Positions 30,385-42,414 are shown, counted from the stretch's first letter. The stretch: DNA of 64,000 bases from Lysobacter panacisoli (GCF_009765165.1 NZ_VLNU01000001.1:3106247-3170246), one strand, 5' to 3'. Made by a program: numbers and translations. Notes: generated by a model from the letters alone, not told the origin.

Positions 30385-31107
30385 ATGAACGAGACGAACG
30401 CTCCAATCCGCATCCTCATCCACGGCGCTTCCGGACGCATGGGCCAGGCCCTGTTGCGCTTGGCGGGCGAACGCGACGACGTGGTCGTCGTCGCGGCCGT
30501 GCAACGCTCGCAGCCTGCGCAGCGTGTGGTCGATGGGGTCGCGCATTTCGCCGCCGCCGAGCTGGCGGGCGCGCCGGCGTTCGACGTGGCGATCGATTTC
30601 AGCCTGCCCGAGGGCTTCGGCCCGATGCTCGCGCTGTGCGAGCAGCGCGGCGCGGCGCTGGTGTCGGGCACCACCGGGCTCGAACCCGAACAGCGCGCCG
30701 CGCTGGACGCCGCCGCGCAGCGGATCCCGGTGCTGTGGGCCGCCAATTTCAGCCTCGGCGTGGCGATCCTGAGCGAACTGGTCGAACGTGCCGCCGCGGC
30801 GCTGCCGGGCTGGGATTGCGACATCGTGGAATCGCACCACGTGCACAAGAAGGACGCGCCCTCCGGTACGGCGCTGGCGCTGGGCGCCAGCGCGGAGCAC
30901 GGCGGGGCGCAACCGCGCTATGCCTCGCTGCGTGCCGGCGACATCGTCGGCGAGCACATGGTCCAGTTCGCCGCGCCCGGCGAGCGGATCGAGCTGATCC
31001 ATCGCGCCACCAATCGCGACATCTTTGCCCGCGGCGCGCTCCACGCGGCCTCGCGGCTGGCCGGGCGCGCGCCGGGCCATTACCGGCTGCGCGATCTGTT
31101 GTCCTGA
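30385..31107 (+). CDS. dapB: 4-hydroxy-tetrahydrodipicolinate reductase
   Basis: The 240-residue enzyme reduces hydroxy-tetrahydrodipicolinate in lysine and diaminopimelate synthesis. The dinucleotide-binding motif is ILIHGASGRMGQALL. The catalytic ESHHVHKKDAPSGTA motif and the C-terminal ELIHRATNRDIFARGAL segment are clear. It is about 30 residues shorter than the E. coli enzyme, mainly around the dinucleotide- and substrate-domain loops, as in other xanthomonads. Confidence 0.96.
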   Translation: MNETNAPIRILIHGASGRMGQALLRLAGERDDVVVVAAVQRSQPAQRVVDGVAHFAAAELAGAPAFDVAIDFSLPEGFGPMLALCEQRGAALVSGTTGLEPEQRAALDAAAQRIPVLWAANFSLGVAILSELVERAAAALPGWDCDIVESHHVHKKDAPSGTALALGASAEHGGAQPRYASLRAGDIVGEHMVQFAAPGERIELIHRATNRDIFARGALHAASRLAGRAPGHYRLRDLLS

Positions 31108-31187
31108 ACGAGACAATCGATTTCGCGTGAAATCGACGCAGATGACGCTGGCGTTACCGGCCTTGGCCCGCTAGAATTCCGGCTCGC

Positions 31188-31277
31188 CTGAACCCCTTCC
31201 GTCGGACCGGTCCCGCACCGCGTCCGCGCTTTGCTGCAAGCCGGTTTTTCCGGCGTCTGCGCGACGGGAAGGGTCAG
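31188..31277 (+). promoter_or_regulatory. structured carA leader
   Basis: The 197-base gap before carA holds a long-range imperfect inverted repeat. About 17 bases at 31188-31204 (CTGAACCCCTTCCGTCG) pair with CGACGGGAAGGGTCAG at 31262-31277. Inside is a perfect hairpin GCCGG-TTTTT-CCGGC (31240-31254). A TAGAAT hexamer (31172-31177) is a possible -10 just upstream, so the structure would be the 5' UTR. Its function is unknown. Confidence 0.45.
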
Positions 31278-31304
31278 CACCCCCCGGCAGCCAAGGCGAT
31301 CCCC

Positions 31305-32429
31305 GTGACCCAACCCGCAATCCTCGCGCTCGAAGACGGAACCCTCTTCGAGGGCGTTTCCGTAGGCGCGCCCGGCCTTTCGGTCGGCGAAGTCGTATTC
31401 AACACGGCCATCACCGGCTACCAGGAAATCCTCACGGATCCCTCGTACGCGCGCCAGCTCGTCACGCTGACATATCCGCACATCGGCAACACCGGCTGCA
31501 CCGACCAGGACGACGAGGCCGCGCGTGCGTGGGCCGCGGGCCTGATCGTGCGCAACGTGCCGCGCCGCCCGAGCAACTGGCGCAGCGAGGTCTCGCTGCC
31601 GGAGTGGCTGCAGAAGCGCGGCATCGTCGCCATCGCCGACATCGACACGCGCAAGCTGACCCGCATCCTGCGCGACAAGGGCGCGCAGAACGGCGCGCTG
31701 ATGGCGGGCGAGATCGACGTGGAGAAGGCGCTGGAAGCCGCACGCAAGTTCCCGGGCCTGAAGGGCATGGATCTGGCGAAGGAAGTCACCACGCGCGAGC
31801 GCTATGAGTGGTCCGACGGCCAGCTCGATCTGGACCGCAACGAATTCGTGAAGGCGCCGCCGCGCTTCCACGTCGTCGCTTACGACTACGGCGTCAAGCA
31901 CAACATCCTGCGCATGCTCGCCGAGCGCGGCTGCAAGCTTACGGTGGTTCCGGCGCAGACGCCGGCGTCGGAGGTCTTCGCGCTCAAGCCCGACGGCGTG
32001 TTCCTGTCCAACGGCCCGGGCGATCCGGCGCCGTGCGATTACGCCATCGCCGCGATCAAGGAATTCATCGCCGCGAAGATCCCGACCTTCGGCATCTGCC
32101 TGGGCCACCAGCTGCTGGCGCTCGCCGCCGGTGCGCAGACCGTGAAGATGGGTCACGGCCACCACGGTGCGAACCACCCGGTGCAGGACCTCGACAGCGG
32201 TCGCGTGATGATCACCTCGCAGAACCACGGCTTCGCGGTCGATGAAGCGTCGCTGCCGGCCAACGTGCGCGTGATCCACCGCTCGCTGTTCGATGGCACC
32301 AACCAGGGCATCGAACTCACCGACGCGCCGGCCTTCAGCTTCCAGGGTCATCCGGAAGCGAGCCCCGGTCCGCACGACGTGGCGCCGCTGTTCGATCGCT
32401 TCGTCGCGACGATGCAGCAGGCCAAGTGA
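31305..32429 (+). CDS. carA: carbamoyl-phosphate synthase, small (glutaminase) subunit
   Basis: The 374-residue subunit hydrolyses glutamine and channels ammonia to CarB for pyrimidine and arginine synthesis. The N-terminal carA-specific domain has [11 protein letters not shown] and [17 protein letters not shown]. The class I glutaminase domain has [11 protein letters not shown], the nucleophile in [13 protein letters not shown], and the catalytic HPEASPGP. It starts at GTG 31305. Its stop overlaps the next gene as GTGA. Confidence 0.97.
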   Translation: MTQPAILALEDGTLFEGVSVGAPGLSVGEVVFNTAITGYQEILTDPSYARQLVTLTYPHIGNTGCTDQDDEAARAWAAGLIVRNVPRRPSNWRSEVSLPEWLQKRGIVAIADIDTRKLTRILRDKGAQNGALMAGEIDVEKALEAARKFPGLKGMDLAKEVTTRERYEWSDGQLDLDRNEFVKAPPRFHVVAYDYGVKHNILRMLAERGCKLTVVPAQTPASEVFALKPDGVFLSNGPGDPAPCDYAIAAIKEFIAAKIPTFGICLGHQLLALAAGAQTVKMGHGHHGANHPVQDLDSGRVMITSQNHGFAVDEASLPANVRVIHRSLFDGTNQGIELTDAPAFSFQGHPEASPGPHDVAPLFDRFVATMQQAK

Positions 32430-32872
32430 GCCACGCGGCCACCAAGCCGATCCGCGGGAAGCGCCACTGGCGCAAGGTTTTCGTTCTCGCGGTAGCGCTG
32501 GGCGCCTATCCGGCGTTCGTGATGGTGGCCACGTACTCGCAGTTCTTCGCCGTGGGTTTGCCCGGCGGTCGCAACGGCCCGGCCGATGCGTACCGCCACT
32601 CGCTCGCCAGCGCCATCGTCGCCTACACGCTGTCCCCGCGTTGCGTGGACTGGGTGACGGCGGTGATGGAGGACGACGGGCAGGGCAACGCGGCCCGTGC
32701 GATGGATGCGCACAACAACCGGCTCGGCGCGCGCATCGGCGCGGCCGCCGACAGCTGGAACGCCATGCAGCAGGCCGTGCTTGCTGCCGTGAAGAACGGT
32801 GCGATCGACGCCCGATCGTCCGACCAGATCACCTGGCTCGCGCCCGCCGCGTGGCAGGAACGACTTTACTGA
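32426..32872 (+). CDS. orphan membrane-anchored protein between carA and carB
   Basis: The 148-residue protein starts at a GTG overlapping the carA stop (GTGA). It has an N-terminal membrane helix (about 18-40) and a helical domain with the conserved-looking pattern [12 protein letters not shown] ... [13 protein letters not shown]. That DAxRH / MDxHNNxxG signature is shared by a small uncharacterised family (DUF6973-like, from memory). Coupling to carA and the 8-base gap to carB indicate co-transcription. Whether it affects carbamoyl-phosphate synthase is not known. Confidence 0.8.
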   Translation: MSHAATKPIRGKRHWRKVFVLAVALGAYPAFVMVATYSQFFAVGLPGGRNGPADAYRHSLASAIVAYTLSPRCVDWVTAVMEDDGQGNAARAMDAHNNRLGARIGAAADSWNAMQQAVLAAVKNGAIDARSSDQITWLAPAAWQERLY

Positions 32873-32880
32873 GGACCCCC

Positions 32881-36132
<3,252 letters not shown>

Positions 36133-36206
36133 GCCGCGTCCCGCCCCGTCGCGGCCGCCGGCTTTCATCCCGGTGGCGATCTGATACAGAATCCGCGTAT
36201 CGGAAT

Positions 36207-36225
36207 GCCCGGCCGCTGGCCGGGC
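36207..36225 (+). promoter_or_regulatory. hairpin in the greA leader
   Basis: GCCCGGCC / GGCCGGGC forms a perfect 8-bp stem with a GCT loop, 16 bases before the greA ATG and just upstream of the GGAAAAGAG ribosome site. It has no T-run. E. coli greA is autoregulated through leader attenuation, so a comparable role is possible but not shown. Confidence 0.35.
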
Positions 36226-36241
36226 GCACAGGAAAAGAGCA

Positions 36242-36718
36242 ATGCGAGCACCCATTACCCTTCAGGGCGCGCAGCGTCTGCGCGCCGAGCTGGAAGAATT
36301 GAAGTCGGTCAAGCGCCCCGCGGTGATCAATGCGATCTCCGAGGCGCGCGCACACGGCGACCTCAAGGAAAACGCCGAGTACCACGCTGCACGCGAGCAA
36401 CAGGGCTTCATCGAAGGCCGCATCAAGCAGCTCGAGGCGGAGCTCTCGCACGCGCAGGTCATCGACGTGGCCTCGCTCAACGCCGGTTCGCGCGTGGTGT
36501 TCGGCGCCACGGTCGAACTGGCCGATACCGAGAACGACGAAGAGCGCCGCTACCAGATCGTTGGCGACCTGGAGGCCGACATCAAGCTGGGCCTGATCGC
36601 GATTTCCTCGCCGGTGGCGCGTGCGCTGATCGGCAAGCACGAAGGCGACACGATCACCATCGATGCGCCCGGCGGTATCCGCGAGTACGAGATCATCGGC
36701 GTCAGCTACGCCGGTTGA
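36242..36718 (+). CDS. greA: transcript cleavage factor GreA
   Basis: The 158-residue factor rescues backtracked RNA polymerase. The N-terminal coiled coil ([40 protein letters not shown]) carries the acidic tip residues needed for cleavage. The C-terminal FKBP-like domain follows ([29 protein letters not shown]). It lies directly upstream of rpfE, as in the Xanthomonas rpf region. A hairpin (36725-36743) follows the stop. Confidence 0.97.
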   Translation: MRAPITLQGAQRLRAELEELKSVKRPAVINAISEARAHGDLKENAEYHAAREQQGFIEGRIKQLEAELSHAQVIDVASLNAGSRVVFGATVELADTENDEERRYQIVGDLEADIKLGLIAISSPVARALIGKHEGDTITIDAPGGIREYEIIGVSYAG

Positions 36719-36724
36719 TCCGCA

Positions 36725-36743
36725 GTCCCCGCCGCGCGGGGAC
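36725..36743 (+). terminator. hairpin after greA
   Basis: GTCCCCGC (36725-36732) and GCGGGGAC (36736-36743) form an 8-bp stem with a CGC loop. No T-run follows, so this may be a repeat element rather than a true terminator. Confidence 0.4.
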
Positions 36744-36778
36744 GAAGGGGAGGGTGCCTTGATGTCGACGCCGCACTG

Positions 36779-37726
36779 ATGGCCAACGCGACCCTCCTGC
36801 TGCCCGCACGTTCGCGCTTTGGCGGACAGCGTCTGTCGGACGCGACCGGCAAGGCGCTGGCGCGCTCCGATCGCAGCGAGCGTCCGGGCGACGCGATGGC
36901 CGACCTCCTCGACGTATTGCCGCGCGGTTGGCCGGTCGCGGCCGCCGCGCGCCAGCGCGACGTCGGCGATGCGGCGAACGCGCTGTGGCTGCGTGCCGAT
37001 CCCGCGTTCGTGCGTCCCGACATCAACGGCGCGCGCCTGCTGTCCTACGGCGAGGCGCTGCGCCTGAGCGCGGACGACGCGCATGCACTGCTGCGTCCGC
37101 TGAAGCCACTGTTCGGCGACGCCGGATTCCCCATCGACGCGCCGTCGCCTTCGCGCTGGTATGTGCGCCTGCCGCAGGGAGCGAAGCTGCCCGAGTTCAC
37201 GCCACCCGAGCAGGCGCTCGGTGCGGACCTGTTCGACGAACTGCCGCAGGGGCCGGAAGGCCGTCGCTGGCGTGCGCTGCTCAGCGAAGCACAGGTCGTG
37301 CTGCACAACCACCCGCTCAACGCGCAGCGCGTCGCCGCCGGCCTGGCGCCGGTGAACTCGCTGTGGTTCTGGGGCGCGGGCGCGTTGCCCGATCGCGTGC
37401 AGGCGCGTTTCGCGCGCATCGCCAGCGACGATGAATCGCTGACCGCACTGGCCGCGCTTGCGGGTGCGAATGTGAGCGCGCGACCGGCTGCATGGCGCGG
37501 TGGCGAACGCGGCGATGCGCTGGTCGACCTGCGCGACGTGCGCGATCTCGCCGTGCTGGAGCGCGACTGGTTCGCGCCGTTGCTGGCATCGCTGGCCGAC
37601 CGTGGCCTCGCACGCGTGCGCCTGGATTTCGACGACGGTGCGCGTTACGACCTCGCGCGTTCGCAGCGGTGGCGCTTCTGGCGCCGTCCGCTGCGTTCGT
37701 TCGTCGCGTCGACGGAAAGCGCATGA
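36779..37726 (+). CDS. rpfE: RpfE-like protein of the rpf locus
   Basis: The 315-residue protein sits between greA and recJ, the position of rpfE in the Xanthomonas campestris rpf cluster. Relatives are sometimes annotated as phosphoglycerate mutase or regulatory proteins; I see no classical RHG phosphatase motif here, so enzymatic function is unsupported. Recognisable segments are WLRADPAFVRPDINGARLL and NSLWFWGAGALP. It overlaps recJ by ATGA, so the two are translationally coupled. The assignment rests mainly on gene order. Confidence 0.78.
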   Translation: MANATLLLPARSRFGGQRLSDATGKALARSDRSERPGDAMADLLDVLPRGWPVAAAARQRDVGDAANALWLRADPAFVRPDINGARLLSYGEALRLSADDAHALLRPLKPLFGDAGFPIDAPSPSRWYVRLPQGAKLPEFTPPEQALGADLFDELPQGPEGRRWRALLSEAQVVLHNHPLNAQRVAAGLAPVNSLWFWGAGALPDRVQARFARIASDDESLTALAALAGANVSARPAAWRGGERGDALVDLRDVRDLAVLERDWFAPLLASLADRGLARVRLDFDDGARYDLARSQRWRFWRRPLRSFVASTESA

Positions 37727-39441
37727 AACCCGCCGCTCGCCTGCGCCGGCGCGAATGCGTCGATCCCGGCCAATGGCCCGAATCGTTGCCGCCGCTGCTG
37801 CGTCGCCTGTATGCCGCGCGCGGCGCGACGTCGATGGAACTCGCGCAGCCGCGACTGGCGCAGTTGTTGCCGCCCGACAGCCTCGGCGGTCTGGACGCGG
37901 CGACCGCGCTGCTCGCGGAGGCGATCGCGAACGACCGCCACATCGTCGTCGTCGGCGATTTCGACTGCGATGGCGCCACCGCGTGCGCGGTCGGCGTGCG
38001 CGGCCTGCGCCTGCTCGGCGCGCGCCGCGTCTCGCATGCGGTGCCCAACCGCATCGTGCACGGCTACGGCCTGTCGCCGGCGCTGGTGGAGGAACTCGCC
38101 GCTCTGCAGCCCGACCTGCTGGTGACGGTGGACCACGGCATTGCCTGCCACGCCGGCATCGCTGAAGCCAAGGCCCGCGGCTGGCAGGTGCTGGTGACCG
38201 ACCACCATTTGCCGGGCGAACACCTGCCGCCGGCCGACGCCATCGTCGATCCGAACCTGCGCGGCGATGCGTTCCCGAGCAAGGTGCTCGCCGGCGTGGG
38301 CGTGATGTTCTACGTGCTGCTCGCGCTGCGCCGCCGCCTGCGCGACGCCGGCGCATTCGCCGATCGTGAGCCGGATCTCTCGGTGCTGCTCGACCTCGTC
38401 GCGGTCGGCACCGTCGCCGACCTGGTACCGCTGGATGCGAACAACCGCGCGCTCGTCGGCGCCGGCTTGCGCCGCCTGCGTGCGGGGCAGGGCTGCGCGG
38501 GATTGCGGGCGTTGATCGAAGTGTCGCAGCGCGACGCGGGAAGGCTGACGGCGACCGACATCGGCTACGCGGTCGGTCCGCGCCTCAACGCGGCCGGGCG
38601 CCTGGAAGACATGGCGCTGGGCATCGAATGCCTGCTCACCGACGATCTTTCGCGTGCGCGTGATATCGCCGCCATGCTTAACGAGATCAACAGCGAGCGT
38701 CGCGCGGTGCAGCAGCAGATGACCGACGAGGCCGAGGCCGCGCTGGCGCGGATCGCGCTGGGCGAGGCCGGCGTGCCGGGCGCGGTGTGCCTGTTCGATG
38801 CGGAATGGCATCCGGGCGTGGTCGGTCTGGTCGCGTCGAAGATGAAGGAGCGCCTGCACCGTCCGGTGATCGCGTTCGCGCCGGCCGAGCCCGGCAGCGA
38901 CGTATTGCGCGGATCGGCACGTTCGATTCCCGGGTTCCACATCCGCGATGCGCTGGCCGACGTCGCCGCGCGCCATCCGGACCTGATCGAACGCTTCGGC
39001 GGCCACGCGATGGCCGCGGGCCTGTCGTTGCGTGCGGATGCGTTCGCCGCGTTCGCGGCGGCGTTCGAGCGTCAGGCGATGGCGATGCTGACGCCCGAGC
39101 TGTTGCAGGCCGATGTGCTCAGCGATGGCGAACTGCACGCGGAGGAATTCTGTCGCGCCAGCGCCGATGCCCTGCGCGACGGCGGGCCGTGGGGGCAGGG
39201 CTTCGCCGAGCCGCAATTCGACGGCGACTTCGACGTGCTGTCCTGGCGCGTTGTCGGCGAGCGTCACCTCAAGCTCGAACTCGGCGGCATCGGACGCCGG
39301 CTCAATGCGATCGAGTTCGGCGGCTGGTCCGGCAACCCGCCACCGGCGCGCGTGCGCATCGCGTTCCGGCTGGAGCCCGACGACTACCGTGGCGGCGACG
39401 CGGTGCAACTGGTGGTCGTGCACCGCGAAGCCGTGGGCTGA
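37723..39441 (+). CDS. recJ: single-stranded-DNA-specific exonuclease RecJ
   Basis: The 572-residue DHH-family 5'-3' exonuclease acts in recombination and mismatch repair. The metal-binding motifs are VGDFDCDGATA (near residue 75), TVDHGIA, and the eponymous DHH in VTDHHLPGE. The C-terminal RGSARSIPGFHIRDAL and FGGHAMAAGLSL segments belong to the DHHA1 and OB regions. The start overlaps the rpfE stop (ATGA); an earlier in-frame start would be antisense-like sequence. Confidence 0.96.
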   Translation: MKPAARLRRRECVDPGQWPESLPPLLRRLYAARGATSMELAQPRLAQLLPPDSLGGLDAATALLAEAIANDRHIVVVGDFDCDGATACAVGVRGLRLLGARRVSHAVPNRIVHGYGLSPALVEELAALQPDLLVTVDHGIACHAGIAEAKARGWQVLVTDHHLPGEHLPPADAIVDPNLRGDAFPSKVLAGVGVMFYVLLALRRRLRDAGAFADREPDLSVLLDLVAVGTVADLVPLDANNRALVGAGLRRLRAGQGCAGLRALIEVSQRDAGRLTATDIGYAVGPRLNAAGRLEDMALGIECLLTDDLSRARDIAAMLNEINSERRAVQQQMTDEAEAALARIALGEAGVPGAVCLFDAEWHPGVVGLVASKMKERLHRPVIAFAPAEPGSDVLRGSARSIPGFHIRDALADVAARHPDLIERFGGHAMAAGLSLRADAFAAFAAAFERQAMAMLTPELLQADVLSDGELHAEEFCRASADALRDGGPWGQGFAEPQFDGDFDVLSWRVVGERHLKLELGGIGRRLNAIEFGGWSGNPPPARVRIAFRLEPDDYRGGDAVQLVVVHREAVG

Positions 39442-39453
39442 TTCGCGTCGCGA

Positions 39454-40635
39454 TCATGCCGGATCGACGAGGGCGCGCGCCGGAACCTGCGTCTCGCGCG
39501 GCCCCAGCCCGAACAGCGGCCGCAGCCAGGCGACGCGACGCACCACCTCGAACACGCCGAAGCACAGCGCCAGCGTCGCCAGCACCAGCAACGGTCCCTC
39601 GACCGGCGGACGCAGACCGAGCGGCTGCAGGTTGTGCGCCAGCACGACGATGATCGTCTGGTGGAGGATGTAGACCGGGAACACGGCCTGGGTCAGGTAG
39701 CGGCGCGCGGCGCTGTCGCCCGGCGACCAGTGCGCGGCCATGCCGACGATGGCGACGATCGCGCTCCACTGGAACAGACCCCACACCGCACGCTGCACGG
39801 TGCGCAGCAGGTCCGGCGGCGGCGTCTGGTCGGTGTACGTGCCGAAGTATCCGTACAGGAACGCGTAAGCCGTGACTGCCAGCACGGTGGCGGGCCAGCG
39901 CAGCGCCGCGAACCGGTCCCACGCGGCCTGCGAGCGCGCCAGCGCATAGCCGAGCAGGAATTGCGGCAGGTACTGGACGTGGTTGTACCAGTCGTCGACC
40001 AGCGCGTGGGTCGATTCGAACCGGTCGATCATCGCGATGCGCGCGACGATCAGGAACGCCGCCGGCCACAGCAGCAGGCCCCAACCGTTCGACAGATGCG
40101 TGGCGATGGCCGCCCCGACGCCCGACAGACGCCGTCCCGCCAGCCAGCGTCCCAGGCACAGCACGACCGTGTAGACCCACAGGTAGGCGACGAACCACAG
40201 GTGGTTCCAGGTCGGCACGTCGAGGCAGTCGCCGTCGCGGCAGAAATTCGGGTCGGCGTGCAGGTAGCGGTCCCAGAACGCCAGGTAGCCGTCATGGAAG
40301 CCGCCCGGCAGCTTCTCCACGACCTCGTAGTACGACTGCGGCGGCACGATCACCAGCATTCCGAACACCAGAGGCACCAGCAGCCGCCATGAGCGGCGGC
40401 GCAGGAAGCCGTCCTCGCCCTTGCCCAGCAGGAACGCGGTCGCCACGCCGGAGATGAAGAACAGCAGCGACAGCCGCCACGGCGAGGTGACCAGCATCTG
40501 GCGCTCGATCGCGTCGCTGGCGAACGGGCTTTTGACGTGCCAGTCCCAGGTCACGTAGTACATGCCCACGTGGTAGAGCACGAGCAGGGCGAATGCGCCG
40601 ATGCGGACCCAGTCGAGGAAGTAGCGGCGGCTCAT
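39454..40635 (-). CDS. acyltransferase family 3 membrane protein
   Basis: The 393-residue protein has about ten hydrophobic segments and the acyltransferase-3 signature at the N-terminus (RRYFLDWVRIGAFALLVLYHVGMYY, with the conserved R and H). Such integral membrane enzymes O-acylate glycans, antibiotics or glucans at the inner membrane; MdoC/OpgC-like glucan succinylation is one possibility. The substrate is unknown. It lies between recJ and rpfD, divergent from rpfD and sharing its control region. Confidence 0.88.
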   Translation of the reverse strand: MSRRYFLDWVRIGAFALLVLYHVGMYYVTWDWHVKSPFASDAIERQMLVTSPWRLSLLFFISGVATAFLLGKGEDGFLRRRSWRLLVPLVFGMLVIVPPQSYYEVVEKLPGGFHDGYLAFWDRYLHADPNFCRDGDCLDVPTWNHLWFVAYLWVYTVVLCLGRWLAGRRLSGVGAAIATHLSNGWGLLLWPAAFLIVARIAMIDRFESTHALVDDWYNHVQYLPQFLLGYALARSQAAWDRFAALRWPATVLAVTAYAFLYGYFGTYTDQTPPPDLLRTVQRAVWGLFQWSAIVAIVGMAAHWSPGDSAARRYLTQAVFPVYILHQTIIVVLAHNLQPLGLRPPVEGPLLVLATLALCFGVFEVVRRVAWLRPLFGLGPRETQVPARALVDPA

Positions 40636-40707
40636 GGCGGTCCATCCATCGTGGAGAGTGGGTCACCGTCGCCCCCGTGATCCGTGCTTTCCAGCGCGAA
40701 GTGACCA

Positions 40708-40765
40708 GCCGGCGGGGTTGTGGGACGAGTCGCGGGCCGGCGGGGACCAACCGGGACGAGCCGCG
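40708..40765 (+). repeat. imperfect tandem direct repeat in the acyltransferase / rpfD control region
   Basis: Two units share GCCGGCGGGG (40708-40717 and 40736-40745), then GGGACGAG (40722-40729 and 40753-40760), then TCGCG / CCGCG. The period is 28-31 bases because the inner spacer is 4 or 7 bases. The second unit ends 3 bases before the rpfD -10. Direct repeats are the usual binding pattern of LytTR regulators, so this is a candidate operator; that is inference. Confidence 0.55.
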
Positions 40766-40768
40766 CCC

Positions 40769-40780
40769 TAGAATCCGGGG
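40769..40780 (+). promoter_or_regulatory. rpfD -10 element, predicted leaderless start
   Basis: TAGAAT (40769-40774) is followed after exactly 6 bases by the ATG at 40781. No good -35 is present at the expected distance, where the direct repeat lies instead. This would suit an activator-dependent promoter. Confidence 0.45.
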
Positions 40781-41663
40781 ATGAACGCGCCTCCCGTCCC
40801 CTCGTCGTCGCCGTTCCCCTCCGAACCTTGGCGGCGCACGTTCGAGGTGGGCTTCTGGATCGTGCTGACCCTGTTCAACGCGGTCGCCAACAGCATCACC
40901 GTGCTGATCGACATCCGGAACTCGGGACTGGACTTCGCCAGCTGGGAACCGGTGAGCTGGGAGTGGTCGAGCGCGGTCCTGATGCTGGCGCTGGCGCCGG
41001 CGGTGATCTGGTTCAGCCGGCGCATGCCGATCCACTGGGACAACTGGCGGCGGGCGCTGCCCTGGCACCTGCTGGCGAGCGTGGTCTTCTGCCTGGTGCA
41101 CGTGGTCGGGATGGTTGGCCATCCGTGAGCTCGTCTACGCCGCGCACGGCAAGGAGTACGACTTCGGTTCGTGGCCGCGCCAGCTCGGTTACGAATACCT
41201 CAAGGACGTGCGCAGTTATTTCGGCATGGTGGTGATGATCGAGGGCTACCGCTTCATCCGTCGTCGCCTGCAGGGCGAGGCCAGCCTGCTGGGCGAACCC
41301 GACGAAGGTCCGCCGGTGGAACCGGTCGAGCGGCCGGAACGCTTCCTGGTGCGCAAGCTGGGCCGCGAGTTCCTTGTCGCCGCGGTCGACGTGGAATGGC
41401 TGCAGGCCTCGGGCAACTACGTGAACCTGCGGGTGCGCGGCCACGACTACCCGCTGCGCTGCACGATGGCGGCGATCGAGGAACGGCTGGACCCGTCGCG
41501 CTTCGCCCGGATCCACCGCAGCTACATGGTGAACCTGGGGCAGGTGGCGTCGATCGAACCGCTCGATACCGGCGATGCCCGGGTGCACCTTTCCGACGGC
41601 ACGGTGCTGCCGTGCAGCCGGCGCCACCGCGACCTGCTGCGCGAACGGGCCGGCTTCGCCTGA
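40781..41663 (+). pseudogene. rpfD: rpfD, LytTR-type membrane regulator, split by a frameshift
   Basis: Two open frames together encode one RpfD-like protein of about 293 residues. The first (40781-41128) has an N-terminal cytoplasmic segment and three membrane helices, then reads VHVVGMVGHP and stops. The second, one frame over, resumes with AIRELVYAAHGKEYDFG, a fourth helix (about YFGMVVMIEGYRFI), and a LytTR DNA-binding domain. Removing one G at 41117-41118 (GTTGGCC to GTTGCC) joins them seamlessly. The break falls between helices 3 and 4, so a natural two-gene split is unlikely. The cause may be mutation, sequencing error or recoding. Gene order matches Xanthomonas rpfD upstream of prfB. 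Confidence 0.8.
41115..41663 (+). CDS. LytTR DNA-binding part of split rpfD
   Basis: If expressed alone, this 182-residue frame begins at a TTG inside the end of the upstream frame. The LytTR domain covers about residues 75-182, with FLVRKLGREFLVAAVDVEWL, a central ASGNYVNLRVRGHDYPLRC, and the signature FARIHRSYMVNLGQV. LytTR regulators bind direct repeats and usually control extracellular products. Without helices 1-3 it would be anchored by one helix only. Expression as a separate protein is doubtful unless initiated by reinitiation or frameshifting. Confidence 0.6.
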   Translation: MAIRELVYAAHGKEYDFGSWPRQLGYEYLKDVRSYFGMVVMIEGYRFIRRRLQGEASLLGEPDEGPPVEPVERPERFLVRKLGREFLVAAVDVEWLQASGNYVNLRVRGHDYPLRCTMAAIEERLDPSRFARIHRSYMVNLGQVASIEPLDTGDARVHLSDGTVLPCSRRHRDLLRERAGFA

Positions 41664-41738
41664 GCGCGCATTGACGCGGCGCCAACATTCGCGGCTCTAG
41701 GCTGAACAGCCTTCCCCGGGGAACCAGGAGCGCGCGCC

Positions 41739-42365
41739 ATGCCGTTGACCATCAACTTCGATCTTTCGGACCAGGACCTGCAGCACTTCGCCGGCGTGGT
41801 CGAGTCGGCGCGACAGGCCTCGGCCAACCTGAGCGACGCACAGGTGATCGATGCGGCCACGCAGTTGCTCAAGAAGGCGCAGGAAAGCAAGCCGCCGCAG
41901 TTCGTAACCGAACGACTCGATCTGGTCGATACGCTGGTGGCGATGATGCAGGACGAAGGCTGGGCGCTCTCCGCCGAGGACCGCGCCAACGTGCGCTCGG
42001 CGCTGTCGTACTTCGCCCACGGCGCCGACGTCATCCCCGATAACGTGCCGGTGCTGGGTTTCATCGACGATGCGATCATCATCGAGTTGAGCGCGCGCGA
42101 CCTGCAACATGAGATCGAGGCCTATAACGACTTCTGCGATTACCGCCAGCGCGAGGCCGAGCGGCGCAAGCTCGATCCGGCCAGTGTCGGCCGCGCGGAC
42201 TGGCTCGAAGGCCGCCGTGAAGAGCTGCAGGACCGCATGCACCGGCGGCGTTCGCGCGACTTCCGCGGCGGTTTCGGCAGCAGCTTCGGCAGCAGCAGCG
42301 GCTACGGCCCGATCCGGCGCTATTCGGACAGCGGCTGGCGACCGGGCCCGTTCCGCTTCCGTTGA
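41739..42365 (+). CDS. YkvA-like (DUF1232) protein
   Basis: The 208-residue protein contains the YkvA/DUF1232 core (SYFAHGADVIPDNVPVLGFIDDAI), a short amphipathic motif of unknown function found in many small membrane-associated proteins. The C-terminus is arginine-rich and then low-complexity glycine/serine (RGGFGSSFGSSSGYG). An AGGAG ribosome site precedes the ATG. It lies between rpfD and prfB; a role in the rpf system is not indicated. Confidence 0.82.
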   Translation: MPLTINFDLSDQDLQHFAGVVESARQASANLSDAQVIDAATQLLKKAQESKPPQFVTERLDLVDTLVAMMQDEGWALSAEDRANVRSALSYFAHGADVIPDNVPVLGFIDDAIIIELSARDLQHEIEAYNDFCDYRQREAERRKLDPASVGRADWLEGRREELQDRMHRRRSRDFRGGFGSSFGSSSGYGPIRRYSDSGWRPGPFRFR

Positions 42366-42414
42366 GTAGTTCGACGCGTTGCTCCCGCGGCAGCGCGAAG
42401 CGCAGCCTTGTTCA

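Noticed and set aside
41671-41703. Sigma-70 promoter TTGACG ... TAGGCT before the YkvA-like gene
   Set aside because: The two hexamers are 21 bases apart, too far for a normal promoter, so I did not list it.
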